A stretch of DNA of 64,000 nucleotides from Nymphalis io (GCF_905147045.1 NC_065911.1:6696001-6760000); one strand, 5' to 3'; positions 48,201 to 53,638 are shown, counted from the first letter of the stretch. A program made the numbers and translations. The notes: a model not told the origin generated them from the letters alone.

Positions 48201-48741
48201 CTTTAACTACTGATAACAGTTAAGCTTTAAAGCCAATTATATCAAGCCTATGTATATACTTGTTCTAATTGACACCACTCCCACCAGTACCATGTGGTTC
48301 AATAAGTGATTTAATTGCATTCCTTTTTCGAATTCTTTATTCTTAATAATTACTGAACACTTGTAATTATAAATTATTTTTTGGCCCCTTTGGTCCAGTG
48401 ATTAGTTTATAATCTACAAGAGGATCTGAGTGAAAAAAAATACACATAGAATAACGTTTTATGTGCGTTTTAAATAAATCTCGAATGTAGTACGACAATT
48501 AACTTATTTTTAAGTGATGGCTTATTTAATATTTATCGGATATCGCTTTATGTAACTAGTTCAGATTGTACTAGCAGAATTCTACAGATTTATATTTTTT
48601 TTCAGAAAACCACAGAGCGGCAGTCGCCAGGTATCCCAATTCTCACGCTACTCAGATGTGATGCTGCCACCAGTACGCCGGACCTTCTACCACCCGTACC
48701 TCGACTACGTCCTTCCAGAGTACGTTCCCTACGCCTACTGA
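12513..48741 (+). CDS. Seven-exon gene for a 278-residue secreted, basic, prohormone-like protein
   Basis: The spliced CDS joins 12513-12679, 23727-23849, 30472-30568, 39553-39662, 41932-42039, 45053-45148 and 48606-48741. Lengths sum to 837 nt with one uninterrupted frame ending in TGA, and every junction has AG acceptor and GT donor. Residues 1-20 are a signal peptide (hydrophobic, Cys/Ala-rich; likely cut before Gln21). The rest is rich in Arg, Pro and Tyr: one Cys after the signal (Cys48), a conserved-looking block LKAMWRFSKRQAR (51-63), Lys-Lys at 171-172, a charged helix-prone stretch (167-199), Gly-Lys-Lys at 233-235, Arg-Arg at 258-259, and a Tyr/Pro-rich end finishing YVPYAY. There is no transmembrane segment after the signal and no enzyme motif. 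Basic-pair and amidation-type sites suggest a processed precursor, but a structural extracellular protein fits equally. Family not recognised. The exon chain is certain from phase and splice sites; function is inference. Confidence 0.9.
12745..12850 (+). mobile_element. Decayed SINE B head
   Basis: gcattcgaaacctaagtcgg then ccaattaaatttattg resembles the B tRNA-like head. Directly downstream of coding exon 1. Confidence 0.4.
13062..13090. repeat. Near-perfect palindrome, 14 bp arms
   Basis: ttgatatataaggt, one base, then accttatatatcaa. Possibly the end of a MITE. Confidence 0.85.
13382..13678 (+). pseudogene. C-terminal ORF fragment of a retroelement, 98 residues, no start codon
   Basis: Open from 13382 to TAA at 13676-13678. 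Contains GLVFETFGPRSSDTKRIIKN, DPRPGAYLAQRLILAVQRGN and SASVLGTMPQ. The pattern ETxGP...RxGAxLxQRxxxAxQRGNxASVxGTxP is one I associate with the region after reverse transcriptase in LINE-like ORFs of many metazoans (recalled, not searched). No splice acceptor or Met at the left edge. It is intact at the coding level for its whole length, so either young or a domesticated scrap. It sits in intron 1. Confidence 0.5.
14204..14599 (-). mobile_element. SINE B copy with pentamer expansion
   Basis: aatgtcttccagaccgattt to gaccaacgaggcagtcaa. An (ACACT)n run at about 14557-14580 sits where the head normally reads ccactagacc. Confidence 0.8.
14690..14735 (+). mobile_element. SINE A head scrap
   Basis: atcgtggattttcaagtccg then caagcaccgatgaattttca matches the A family across its B-box region. 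Confidence 0.45.
15110..15298 (+). mobile_element. SINE C with internal deletion and 10 bp target duplication
   Basis: ctggtggtagggctttgtgc to an A tail; the body between cacaagggac and catcaggtgg is deleted. Flanked by aataaacttt at 15099-15108 and 15297-15306. Confidence 0.8.
15561..15809 (-). mobile_element. SINE B copy, decayed
   Basis: gtccgactgatttcaccaat, ctcataatcagatgggacgg and gagctactactgaga match the B body; head lost. Confidence 0.65.
17265..17528 (-). mobile_element. SINE A, head-truncated
   Basis: A (CCGAA)n tail at 17265-17287, then acagcctgtgaatgtcccac to cccgggtttg; the tRNA-like A-box half is missing. Confidence 0.8.
18140..18201. repeat. (AT)n microsatellite
   Basis: Uninterrupted AT dinucleotides. 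Open frames here (IYIYIY on both strands) are artefacts of the repeat. Confidence 0.95.
18224..18245. repeat. (AT)n microsatellite
   Basis: Second AT run, adjoining a SINE A fragment. Confidence 0.9.
18269..18427 (-). mobile_element. SINE A, tail-truncated
   Basis: acatgcaggtttcctcacga through to the head complement gggccatctcggc. The RTE-like tail half is absent; the (AT)n tract lies at the break. Confidence 0.75.
19163..19183. repeat. (TC)n microsatellite
   Basis: Ten or so TC dinucleotides. Confidence 0.9.
19350..19460 (+). mobile_element. Very decayed SINE A fragment
   Basis: gtgctcgacggtgaa, caacccgcgtcatag and gtgatggaataagctgcaaa follow the A body order. Confidence 0.4.
20488..20607. 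mobile_element. SINE A head pieces in head-to-head inverted arrangement
   Basis: A minus-strand piece (aattaagcacatgaaaattc to ggttaagattc, 20488-20558) is followed by a plus-strand head scrap (ctaccagtggttagaacgcg, about 20583-20607). Confidence 0.55.
21313..21561 (-). mobile_element. SINE A, head-truncated
   Basis: tctgtgagtgtccccctgct to gtttgaacccacgatc; the remaining head is lost. Confidence 0.75.
23170..23345 (-). mobile_element. Decayed SINE C copy
   Basis: ggcggacgggtaaatgggcc, cacagacattg and aaggctcactcaccctttaa match the C body. Confidence 0.5.
23458..23592 (+). mobile_element. Decayed SINE A fragment
   Basis: gagaaggcaaacgtcgtgaa, tggtggaattcattccaaaa and gaggcatttgcctagcagtg follow the A body. 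It ends about 135 bases before coding exon 2. Confidence 0.5.
23727..23849 (+). CDS. Coding exon 2: basic block and Pro/Tyr-rich region
   Basis: Acceptor ttggtacag, donor gtaaga. It completes Arg56 and encodes residues 57-96 plus two bases of Arg97. It starts FSKRQARAPEL, with a Lys-Arg pair at 59-60, then YRDPLMYNEW and a Pro/Ala/Arg end. At 123 nt with the same phase (2) at both ends it can be skipped in frame. Confidence 0.9.
23985..24105 (-). mobile_element. SINE C fragment
   Basis: gttatgtctcttgtgcctgt, actcacccttcaaaccggta and gaatatctgatgagtgtgtg. Confidence 0.6.
24172..24292 (+). mobile_element. SINE B fragment (3' half)
   Basis: tttgagaatgaggcatttga, gtgcacctgtgtttgcgcac and atatcgtctgcgagatggc match the B body. 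Confidence 0.5.
24600..24634. repeat. Two overlapping perfect palindromes
   Basis: A 22 bp palindrome (24600-24621; half-site caatccctata) overlaps an 18 bp one (24617-24634; gattgtatatatacaatc). Confidence 0.9.
25060..25200 (+). promoter_or_regulatory. CpG-rich unique block in intron 2, candidate internal promoter or enhancer
   Basis: A short GC- and CpG-rich island (ggacggacgcggaccagc, then gtcgccgcgcg) with a TCAGT initiator-like site at 25133-25137. It matches none of the repeat families in this window. An alternative promoter here would make transcripts lacking the signal-peptide exon. Speculative. Confidence 0.15.
25801..26080 (-). mobile_element. SINE C copy
   Basis: taggcggacgggcaaatggg through atcgccaatgcgccaccaat to tcctaccaccaagta. 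Confidence 0.7.
26109..26420 (+). mobile_element. SINE A, full-length with perfect 14 bp target duplication
   Basis: gccgagatggccctgtggta to caggctgttacggattacg. Flanked by gaataaataccata at 26095-26108 and 26421-26434. The duplication defines the element ends and shows insertion by target-primed reverse transcription. Confidence 0.92.
26545..26715 (-). mobile_element. Decayed SINE A copy
   Basis: gatgcgggttttgatacaca, ccggatttgaacccacaatc and tgagccatcttgcc match the body and head. Confidence 0.6.
27234..27275 (+). mobile_element. SINE C 5' scrap
   Basis: tagtagggctttgtgcacga then ccttctggatag. Confidence 0.4.
27867..28083 (+). mobile_element. SINE C copy, decayed
   Basis: aggtggcaggcctttttgca, tagataacacccaatcatta and gtggtgaccacttaccatca. 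Confidence 0.65.
28800..29092 (+). mobile_element. SINE B copy, decayed
   Basis: tgcctcgatgttctaggc head, ggtcgtgggtttaagccc B-box-like, ttcagtagcagcgcgaag and tcttgagcatgaccgatt. Confidence 0.65.
29320..29480 (+). mobile_element. Very decayed SINE A copy
   Basis: gggtttgaacacgcaagcat and cggttaagatttcagtaccc keep the order of an A head and body. Confidence 0.35.
30340..30395 (+). mobile_element. SINE A scrap
   Basis: cacccgcattagagcagcgc then cgtagaattagctcataaac. About 80 bases before coding exon 3. Confidence 0.4.
30472..30568 (+). CDS. Coding exon 3
   Basis: Acceptor tttgtttcag, donor gttcgt (weaker than the others). It completes Arg97 and encodes residues 98-129, beginning FRYQYPSIPREAYGR and ending TPDYGE. 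It enters in phase 2 and leaves in phase 0, so skipping it alone would shift the frame; skipping exons 3 and 4 together would not. The GC-rich codons contrast with the AT-rich flanks. Confidence 0.88.
30990..31308 (-). mobile_element. SINE A interrupted by an RTE 3' end
   Basis: acagcttgtgaatgtctcac to cgcgatctcatcggt; the insertion at 31164-31226 is flanked by duplicated cacgagatgaat. Confidence 0.8.
31164..31226 (-). mobile_element. RTE LINE 3' terminal fragment with 12 bp target duplication
   Basis: (CAT)n then the complement of a frame ending EAYVQQWINVG-stop, the RTE-clade C terminus. Flanks cacgagatgaat at 31152-31163 and 31227-31238 are identical. Severely 5' truncated. Confidence 0.85.
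33151..33197. repeat. 19 bp tandem repeat, about 2.5 units
   Basis: Unit gtcattttacagtcattac at 33151, 33170 and a partial at 33189. Confidence 0.9.
33225..33605 (-). mobile_element. Decayed SINE C in two pieces
   Basis: aagggcaaatgggccacctg at 33225-33263, then after about 150 unrelated bases agccaccaccgccaatagac, ttatgtcccttgtgcctgta up to about 33605. Confidence 0.5.
34046..34118 (+). tRNA. tRNA-Arg (anticodon ACG)
   Basis: A complete 73-base cloverleaf. Acceptor GGCCCTG pairs with CAGGGTC (one G-U), discriminator G. Anticodon stem TCTGA/TCAGA encloses loop CTACGGA, giving anticodon ACG (A to inosine, decoding CGU/CGC/CGA). T stem CCAGG/CCTGG encloses TTCGAAT. A box TGGCGCAACGG and B box GGTTCGAATCC are intact, there is no intron, and a T7 pol III terminator follows at 34128-34134. 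It lies in intron 3 on the same strand as the host gene. Unlike the degenerate tRNA-like SINE heads, it looks functional. Confidence 0.95.
34202..34511 (-). mobile_element. SINE A, full-length
   Basis: ccgtaatccgtaacagcctg to gggccatctcggc, very close to the copies at 26109 and 17265. An acatatat at 34196-34203 and 34517-34524 may be its target duplication. It lies 83 bases after the tRNA-Arg gene. Confidence 0.88.
34660..34940 (-). mobile_element. SINE C copy, decayed
   Basis: T tract, aaggcgaacggacaaatggg, gcctatagatag, ccaatgcgccaccagccttg to acccaaccaccaag. Confidence 0.65.
34972..35042 (-). mobile_element. RTE LINE 3' terminal fragment with 13 bp target duplication
   Basis: (CAT)n then the complement of a frame ending EAFVQQWTSFG-stop. 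Flanked by agaattgatgtgt at 34959-34971 and 35043-35055. Confidence 0.88.
36055..37403 (-). mobile_element. Jockey-like LINE copy 2 with a 404-codon open reverse-transcriptase frame
   Basis: ORF 36172-37386 on the minus strand. Near its N end it reads KRSTGDLLAYVTHLW then RLDISKAFDRVWHR (RT motif A Asp), then GVLQGSMLSPTLFLLHINDM (motif B), then HCYADDSTV (motif C catalytic Asp-Asp); the C terminus carries SFLCRTSKKWNSLP. The 5' end is cut inside the RT (fingers and endonuclease missing), so it cannot be autonomous although the remaining frame is undamaged. The 3' UTR matches copy 1 but no A tail is visible. Clade call (jockey/CR1-like) is from memory of the motif pattern. The 5' junction is a C15 run at 37404-37418. 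Confidence 0.85.
37404..37418. repeat. Poly-C (15 C) at LINE 5' breakpoint
   Basis: A homopolymer of 15 C (G on the LINE strand) exactly where LINE copy 2 stops. It could be non-templated G addition at cDNA joining or an assembly artefact. Confidence 0.85.
37733..37900 (+). pseudogene. Reverse-transcriptase fossil
   Basis: SSGVPQG, stop, PLCPLLFNIFMN, and after a frame change FLFYADSMNILK: recognisable motif B and motif C (YAD) of a non-LTR RT with stop and frameshift. Confidence 0.65.
38566..38768 (-). mobile_element. SINE B fragment, decayed
   Basis: gggcacgagtgtggacgcaa, cactcataatccgatggaac and attgctactgaaaattttta. Confidence 0.6.
39365..39520 (+). mobile_element. Decayed SINE A copy
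   Basis: gaaacgtgcatgtgtcggat, accaaatcgcattggtgcgg and aaaggagaggaatccttagc. It ends about 35 bases before coding exon 4. Confidence 0.5.
39553..39662 (+). CDS. Coding exon 4
   Basis: Acceptor ttgttacag, donor gtgtgt. It encodes residues 130-165 plus two bases of Arg166: MFGMLNVPHTSGKILRYPG, then a Pro/Arg/Gly-rich stretch ending PPQRDR. The exon opens exactly on an in-frame ATG (phase 0), here read as internal Met130. Open reading continues a few codons into the intron, but the downstream exons fit only with the splice. Confidence 0.88.
40025..40322 (+). mobile_element. SINE B, full-length with 10 bp target duplication
   Basis: tRNA-like head gactgcctcgttggtctagt with ggttcaattctc B-box-like; body to ggtctggaggacattattg. 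Flanked by cagtcaacaa at 40015-40024 and 40323-40332. This copy fixes the family orientation and ends. Confidence 0.9.
41092..41710 (+). mobile_element. SINE D split by a SINE A insertion
   Basis: Head cgttgagacgggccggttgg, B-box-like gtgggttcgattcccaccca, gtgtaattatcta; then SINE A at 41240-41544; then gaaaatagcatatgtag, gcttagtttgggatca and aataatgtcccaggat. Matches the unbroken copy at 51811-52013. Confidence 0.8.
41240..41544 (-). mobile_element. SINE A inserted in SINE D
   Basis: acagtaacagtaacagcttg to gggccatctcggc, complete head with gttttgaacccacgatc. Confidence 0.85.
41932..42039 (+). CDS. Coding exon 5: charged helix-prone segment
   Basis: Acceptor tcacgtag, donor gtatgt after CGAGG. 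It completes Arg166 and encodes residues 167-201 plus two bases of Gly202. FEALKKLIRQEHVREL is followed by a Lys/Glu/Gln-rich run, a predicted amphipathic or short coiled-coil helix unlike the Pro/Tyr-rich remainder. It is 108 nt with phase 2 at both ends, so it is skippable in frame. Confidence 0.88.
42431..42560 (+). mobile_element. Decayed SINE C 5' half
   Basis: ggggtggtaggtctttttgc, ctcaaagattagatattt and attactgtgttccggtttga. Confidence 0.5.
42785..43020 (-). mobile_element. SINE C copy
   Basis: ttggcattgcaagtaata, cactgccaatgcgccaacta, tgatgttatgtcccttgc to agccctaccaccaag; a T-rich expansion interrupts the middle. Confidence 0.65.
43829..44190 (+). mobile_element. Helitron-like non-autonomous repeat (with RTE insertion)
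   Basis: tatactaatataataaatct, gtttgaacgcgctaatctct and acgctccattggagcgaagt resemble a widespread lepidopteran dispersed repeat that I recall as Helitron-like; no helicase is present. Interrupted at 43997-44136. Confidence 0.4.
43997..44136 (-). mobile_element. RTE LINE 3' end with intact C-terminal frame and 12 bp target duplication
   Basis: The minus strand reads RWTDDLEQVAGSRWMRAAQD, then RPTWKSLGEAFVQQWTSFG and TGA (44010-44012), followed by a (ATG)n tail. This is the C terminus of an RTE-clade RT. Flanked by tagtggaagttt at 43985-43996 and 44137-44148. No disabling mutation in the retained part. Confidence 0.9.
44520..44665 (+). mobile_element. Decayed SINE C middle part
   Basis: gttgtgttgccgcttaaagg, gtgagtgagcctgtgtgtag and gtacaagatcttagttacta. 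Confidence 0.5.
45053..45148 (+). CDS. Coding exon 6: acidic/Tyr-rich segment and Gly-Lys-Lys site
   Basis: Acceptor ttgttgcag, donor gtgagt. It completes Gly202 and encodes residues 203-233 plus two bases of Lys234: NDDFVYGTYGEQEPRG, then LQPLEYADEPSARHG. With the next exon it builds Gly233-Lys234-Lys235, the form of an amidating cleavage site. It is 96 nt, phase 2 at both ends, and skippable in frame. Confidence 0.88.
45529..45688 (+). mobile_element. Jockey-like LINE 3' tail
   Basis: aaacgaagcgtgaagaggca, ggcgaaggcggctagtgcag and actaccacttaccatcagat match the 3' UTR of the copies at 10979 and 36055 in opposite orientation; ends in A9. Confidence 0.8.
45742..45915 (+). mobile_element. Decayed SINE B copy
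   Basis: gcttgaactctcttcggcaa, tgccataccatcggattcat and gtctactctgagaatggccg. Confidence 0.55.
46209..46325 (-). mobile_element. SINE C 3' half
   Basis: T-rich start, tagaatagcttggcggacga, cacctcatggtaagtggtca to ggcattgtaaaaaatttt. Confidence 0.65.
46424..46467. repeat. Perfect 19 bp stem, 6-base loop
   Basis: Arms 46424-46442 and 46449-46467 (core ttaagggaaa / tttcccttaa) around gctcca; three more outer pairs with one mismatch. Confidence 0.9.
47170..47495 (+). mobile_element. SINE B copy, decayed
   Basis: aagccgcagataccgagatt, gggctaataaaaagtttttg, gcacacacttgtgccctata and gttggctaagctctct. Confidence 0.65.
47623..47815 (-). mobile_element. 5'-truncated SINE A with 12 bp target duplication and filler DNA
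   Basis: ccgaaacagcctgtgaatgt to ctcacgatgttt, then about 17 filler bases. Flanked by cgcgttgttttt at 47611-47622 and 47816-47827. A T10 run interrupts gagaagg at about 47690. Confidence 0.85.
48606..48741 (+). CDS. Coding exon 7: C-terminal Tyr/Pro-rich tail and stop
   Basis: The acceptor follows a long T tract (ttttttttcag). It completes Lys234 and encodes residues 235-278, then TGA at 48739-48741. It contains Arg-Arg at 258-259 followed by TFYHPYLDYVLPEYVPYAY, in which Tyr and Pro dominate. The 3' UTR follows directly. Confidence 0.9.
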
Positions 48742-48823
48742 AAAAATTGAACTTTCTAAAACGATCTTGACATTCCAGAGGGGTACTTTCCTTACGTACA
48801 AATAACTTGCGGGCTTTAACTCC

Positions 48824-48829
48824 AATAAA
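48824..48829 (+). promoter_or_regulatory. Candidate poly(A) signal AATAAA, proximal
   Basis: First AATAAA after the stop codon, about 83 bases downstream. A second occurs at 49188-49193. Which is used cannot be told from sequence. Confidence 0.45.
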
Positions 48830-49064
48830 TATCAGTATTGAAAAATTCATATCGAAAGCATATCCTCGCTTTCGCTTCCGACCCGAGCTTTCAGCGTATC
48901 TATTGCAATATTTTTATATTTTTAATTAAAAATAACTGAGGTTTACTCTGTAGATATGCGATTTTTAATCCCCTTTATAATCGCATCGTATTTTTATAGA
49001 TTTAAGATTGTAATAGTATTTTTCTTGTATTTAAAATCGACTCTAGGTCGACGTTAAATTTATA

Positions 49065-49151
49065 ATTCGTAGGTTAAAACCTCTTTCGAGACAATAATAT
49101 TTTTTTTCCAAATGAGATATCCTGTTATGATCAATTATTTAACCTACGAAT
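49065..49151. repeat. 14 bp inverted repeat in the presumed 3' UTR
   Basis: attcgtaggttaaa at 49065-49078 and its exact complement at 49138-49151, 59 bases apart. Confidence 0.85.
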
Positions 49152-49187
49152 GAAACCCGTCAATTCCAGAGACGGTAACGAATAGAC

Positions 49188-49193
49188 AATAAA
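49188..49193 (+). promoter_or_regulatory. Candidate poly(A) signal AATAAA, distal
   Basis: Second AATAAA in the presumed 3' UTR, lying after a 14 bp inverted repeat (49065-49078 / 49138-49151). Using it would place that hairpin in the mRNA. Confidence 0.3.
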
Positions 49194-49500
49194 CAAAATT
49201 TAACCTAAATGTTTAGACATTTATTCGATATAAGATTTTAAGAGTAATTTTTTAATGATTTATTGTCAAAGTATGTGTAACTTTCAATTTAATATTCGAA
49301 ACATTTTCCTTAGCTATTGCTTTCCAAAGAAATATCATATTAAAATACTTTCGTTGGAGTTTGTTTTTATTAGTATTCGCGGGCCGTTGCGTGAGCGGCG
49401 GCTTTGTCGAGAATATATTTGAAATGTTATTAGACTGGCGCTTTAAAGCATTGAAACATTTAAAATCGATAACGTGGGACGAATATTCGTTCTATTTATC

Positions 49501-49582
49501 GTTAAATATATTCGCTTTAGCGAATGGCATGCATAACATCTGTTAAATATATTCGCTTTAGCGAATGGCATGCATAACATCT
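49501..49582. repeat. 41 bp perfect tandem duplication
   Basis: Unit 49501-49541 repeated exactly at 49542-49582; each contains the stem ttcgctttagcgaa and gcatgcat. Confidence 0.95.
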
Positions 49583-51810
49583 GTAAAATGCGGCGCTAGT
49601 CATAATCAATAGCAAAATACCAAAGTGAAATTATACGTATTACTTGTAACTTATTATATTTTTAAATACTAGTTCTATATTTAATTTTAATTAGATAATT
49701 TAAGTCTGATTACAATTGTTAATAATACGTTAATGATTCTGTAAAGGAGCAACATGAAATTGTACTTAATTTTTTTAAATATTTACATTTCCAATTGAAA
49801 ACGGACAATAATAAAATCAATATTATAATATTTTTATGAATATTTAATAAATTACTAATCTTAGTACATTATTGTATTGAAAATAATTATAATAATATAA
49901 TTGCAGTATGTTTAAATATACAGGATTATTGAAAAAAAAATTATAATATTATAAATTCACTGATAACAGTTGCACGGAATTATGTCGATCAACTTAATTT
50001 GTTATAATACCACGAATCAAATACAGTTGAAATAAAATTTAAATGGACGGTCATAGCGTTATAATAATTTTAGTTAAATTTTCAATAACAGCAACATTAA
50101 AACGAATCGAAAGATCTCCCGCGATTTCATTGGTCGTTTATATTTTACAGTAACTAGCTTATCACAAATCCTCTGATTGCAAAAATAATTATATTATTAC
50201 GAACTCCAATATGGAGGATATCTGTATACTTTTTTTTAAATTAAGACGGTTTACCATTTTGAGTGCAATTTTGATGTGAACAGAAAAAATATATAAATCA
50301 ATATGAATACGCCGTTATATTTAACAGATAACACAAAATATTAATTCATTGAATTTTAACGTCGTGTCACGTGTGGGGCATACTTGAATATATTTATACG
50401 ACAAACGACAATAATAAAAATTATTGAGACAATAAATAAATATAATATATAATGTAGTGTAAAATGACACTTTAGTAAGTGAAATTAATAAAATAATGTA
50501 TTATTAGAATGTTCAATTTCGCGGCAATTTTCTAACTTCCTGTTAACTCGGGCCCTCTGAATTTTTTAAACTATTTAAACTATATCTTTTCAATATTATG
50601 TATAAACGTTAATCTTGAAAAATTGATAATAATTGTTGCTATATTATACGCTAAATTATACAATTATATTAACCACGTAGCTTGAATGTCTATACATTTG
50701 TATAACTGTCGTTGTGATTAGAGGCTAAGTTCTGTAATATACCTATTCCAAAAGCCTACGGGACGGCTGAGTCGGATTCGGCTGGGCGATAATAGGCTTT
50801 GTGACATTGAACATTCGGAAGATTGCTCAACCGAACCGACAAATAAATGCTTTAACTACAATTAAATGTTTCAAGTTAGTTACTTAATTGTAAATTAGTG
50901 AAGCGCTCCGCGCTCTTTCATATTATTCATGTATTGGATTTAGAAATATGTGAGGTAGAATATAAGGATAAAGAAAAGGTTTTGAATAGTATAAAATTTT
51001 TTCCACGGAAAAAATTCTGAAAACTTCTCGCGGGAGAGATCAATGCACGAGAGCGTCACCATCTTTGACAGGTCGAAGAGTTAAAATGGTTTTAAGAATG
51101 TTAATTATGTATGTGCTAGATGTCTATTGAATATAAGATACGACGGAGATCGTCAACATAACCTCACAGACTATGATATTGGCTTTAACTTATATAAAAT
51201 ATGTATAACTGCTTTAAGCTAGTCAAAATCATTAAACTTGTATTTATTAACGGACGTACAGTCCCATCCTACGATTTAGCAAGATATATATATATTTACT
51301 AACATATTAATTTCGATATATATTCCGTAGTTGAAACGAATTATTTTTAATTATTTCTAGTTATATTCAATAGCAATGGGCATCCATATGGGTATTGCAA
51401 TAAAATAGGTGTTTTAATTGATAAAACTAAATTTTGATTACATTTACCCACATAGATTGTCCGCGTTTACATATCTTGGAATCTATTATAAATGTGTCTG
51501 TTACATATTCAAGTAATCATATCAAAATAATATATTATTAATATCTAATGAGGTATGCCAAATAATCGATTTGAAAATACATTTTTTATGTAAACAATTA
51601 TAATGAATTAATTTCTTAATAATACTAAATTTGAATTCAAAATAATACGAAAACTTCTGTCTTGTAATAACTGTTGGTGATTATTGCATAAAGCCTTAGT
51701 TTACCCTCCAGATTTTGTTGCGAGAGGGGATAATAACAAAATGATTTAGAACCGAACTTACGACAAGGCTCTATCCCTAACACATTTAATCTATTAAAGT
51801 TGACGGTTTC

Positions 51811-52013
51811 ACGGGCCGGTTGGTCTAGTTGGTAGATACTTGCCTTTCACACCGAAGGTTGTGGGTTCAATTCCCACCCAGTTTGTACTGAGTCTGGGTG
51901 TAATTATCTATATATACAAAAGAAAAATAGTATATCAGTTTGGTTTCCATAGTAAAACTCAGCTTAGTTTGGGATCAGATGTCCATGTGTGAATAATGTC
52001 CCAGGATCTTACG
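51811..52013 (+). mobile_element. SINE D, uninterrupted copy
   Basis: cgggccggttggtctagttg head, ggttgtgggttcaattccca B-box-like region, gtgtaattatctatatatac, agcttagtttgggatcagat and aataatgtcccaggatct. tRNA-like but with no closed acceptor stem. Confidence 0.8.
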
Positions 52014-52478
52014 TATCAATTAATATTTTTGTTCAAAAAAAGTATTTTATAATTAATTGATTATTTAGAATACCTCAAAGCTACTTCTAATCATATAATA
52101 ATTAGCTAAGATTAATTATATATGAATGTTACGCGGTATGGTGAATTAGACAATAATGTGACAATACACGGAATGTGTCGAATAAAGTCGACCTTATCCG
52201 TTAGGATATAGAGTTTACGAATGCGCCAGGCCGCGTTGGTATGAATAATATACAAATAACTTAACCATAATAATTAATTAATGTTTTAAAATGTATTTTA
52301 ATTGGTGTTTTTTTTTTGTGAAATAAAGATAGTTTACTCCGAGCATATTGTTTTTTTTTTTTATTTCAGCATCTTCCTAATGTTTTTTTTTCTATTTAAC
52401 TAATCATAAATACAATTTAACCACACAGAAAAAATGCACTTATATAAATCAAATAATTGATAAACCCTTTCCCACCCT

Positions 52479-52640
52479 TTTTTTTTATTTTTTTTTTCTC
52501 GCTAGAAAAACACATTTATGTGTTTCCCCCACATGAGGTGGGGATATGTGGGACTCGCCGGCGCTGAAGGCGCCGGAATACCCACTAAAAAACCAGCGGT
52601 ACCCACTCCGTCTTGTCGGGGGACGTCACGGTTGGCCCGC
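52479..52640 (-). mobile_element. GC-rich retroelement F with perfect 15 bp target duplication
   Basis: T-rich start (A tail on minus), ctcgctagaaaaacac, ggggatatgtgggactcgcc, then aaaaccagcggtacccactc. Flanked by accctttcccaccct at 52464-52478 and 52641-52655. No frame. Confidence 0.85.
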
Positions 52641-52669
52641 ACCCTTTCCCACCCTAGTAAATAATCCGT

Positions 52670-52731
52670 TTTTGAAAAGAAGGTCTGGAGCTTATTCTAC
52701 CATGCAATACGGGTTGGTGGAGTAAACATGT

Positions 52732-52762
<31 letters not shown>

Positions 52763-53083
52763 TGGTCCACAAAACAGATTATAACTAAAGACACATTTAA
52801 TATATAAGTAAACATTATAAGCAAGCTAAGTTATAACCCAACAACTATGTGAACACAGATTGTAGACGAAATATTTCACTTATAAAAATCAAATAACATC
52901 AGCACTTGAGAATACATTGTACACTTTACAAAAAACGTTTACAATAAATATATAGTAATAGTTTATAATACATGTTGCAGAATTTCAATGAAATTAGACA
53001 CATGCAGGTTTCCTTACGACGGTGAAAGCACATGAAAATTCAGTGGTGCTTGCCCGGGCTCGAACCCACGATCATCGATTAAG
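52670..53083 (-). mobile_element. SINE A interrupted by a (TTTA)n-tailed insertion
   Basis: gaaggtctggagcttattct, tacgggttggtgg to acatg at 52730; resumes acatgttgcagaatttcaat at 52971 to cgatcatcgattaag. Confidence 0.75.
52732..52970 (-). mobile_element. LINE-type 3' tail with (TAAA)n, inserted in SINE A
   Basis: (TTTA)8 then tggtccacaaaacagattat. acatgt at 52726-52731 and 52971-52976 may be a short target duplication. On the minus strand it ends ataatctgttttgtgg before (TAAA)n, similar to the end of the CR1-like element at 60600. Confidence 0.6.
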
Positions 53084-53521
53084 TAGGTCTAGATATACTA
53101 TGGTTATAAGATCTCTTCGAGATGGTTCCTTGTCCGGATTGACCCGCAAAAGTCGATTCAACTCCACTGGGTTATTTAAACACTCAATGTTGTGTACAGG
53201 ATTATGATATTGTGCACATATGTAATAATCTATATTTAAATTTTACTTTCTTTCTTTATATCAAAAACTACTATACTACTACTAAACTACTACTTTTTTC
53301 TTTATATCAAAAATTAACCAGTTAACCTGTAGTAACAAAAGTAACCAATTAACCCGTTAGACATCTTAATTCAAGCATGGAATATTCTTTCGGAAAATTA
53401 GAAAACTTTTAGTAATTGTAATTGATATTGTGTATCTTAAAATAGTTGAAATAATCAATACTCCTTTCACAAATAACTGCTTTCCATTTAATTTGTTGTA
53501 CTTGTCGTTGTTATCGTAGAT

Positions 53522-53638
53522 CATGAAAAACCTGTCAAAAGTTGACATTCCAGCTTCGAGTTACCGTCCAATTAGTATTTTGGCGATGCTGGATAAATTA
53601 TTCAAAATCATTAAAAACTCGAAAACTGCACAACGATA
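53522..53638 (+). pseudogene. Reverse-transcriptase fragment (fingers region)
   Basis: MKNLSKVDIPASSYRPISIL then AMLDKLFKIIKN and a stop. SYRPISxLxxLxKxFExI is a hallmark of non-LTR RTs. Confidence 0.65.

Larger units (their letters stand above)
45149..48605 (+). other. Intron 6 (about 3.5 kb)
   Basis: gtgagt to tttcag. Contains a jockey-like LINE 3' tail, SINE B, C and A copies and a perfect 19 bp stem-loop. 46500-47160 and 47850-48600 show nothing recognisable. Confidence 0.7.
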
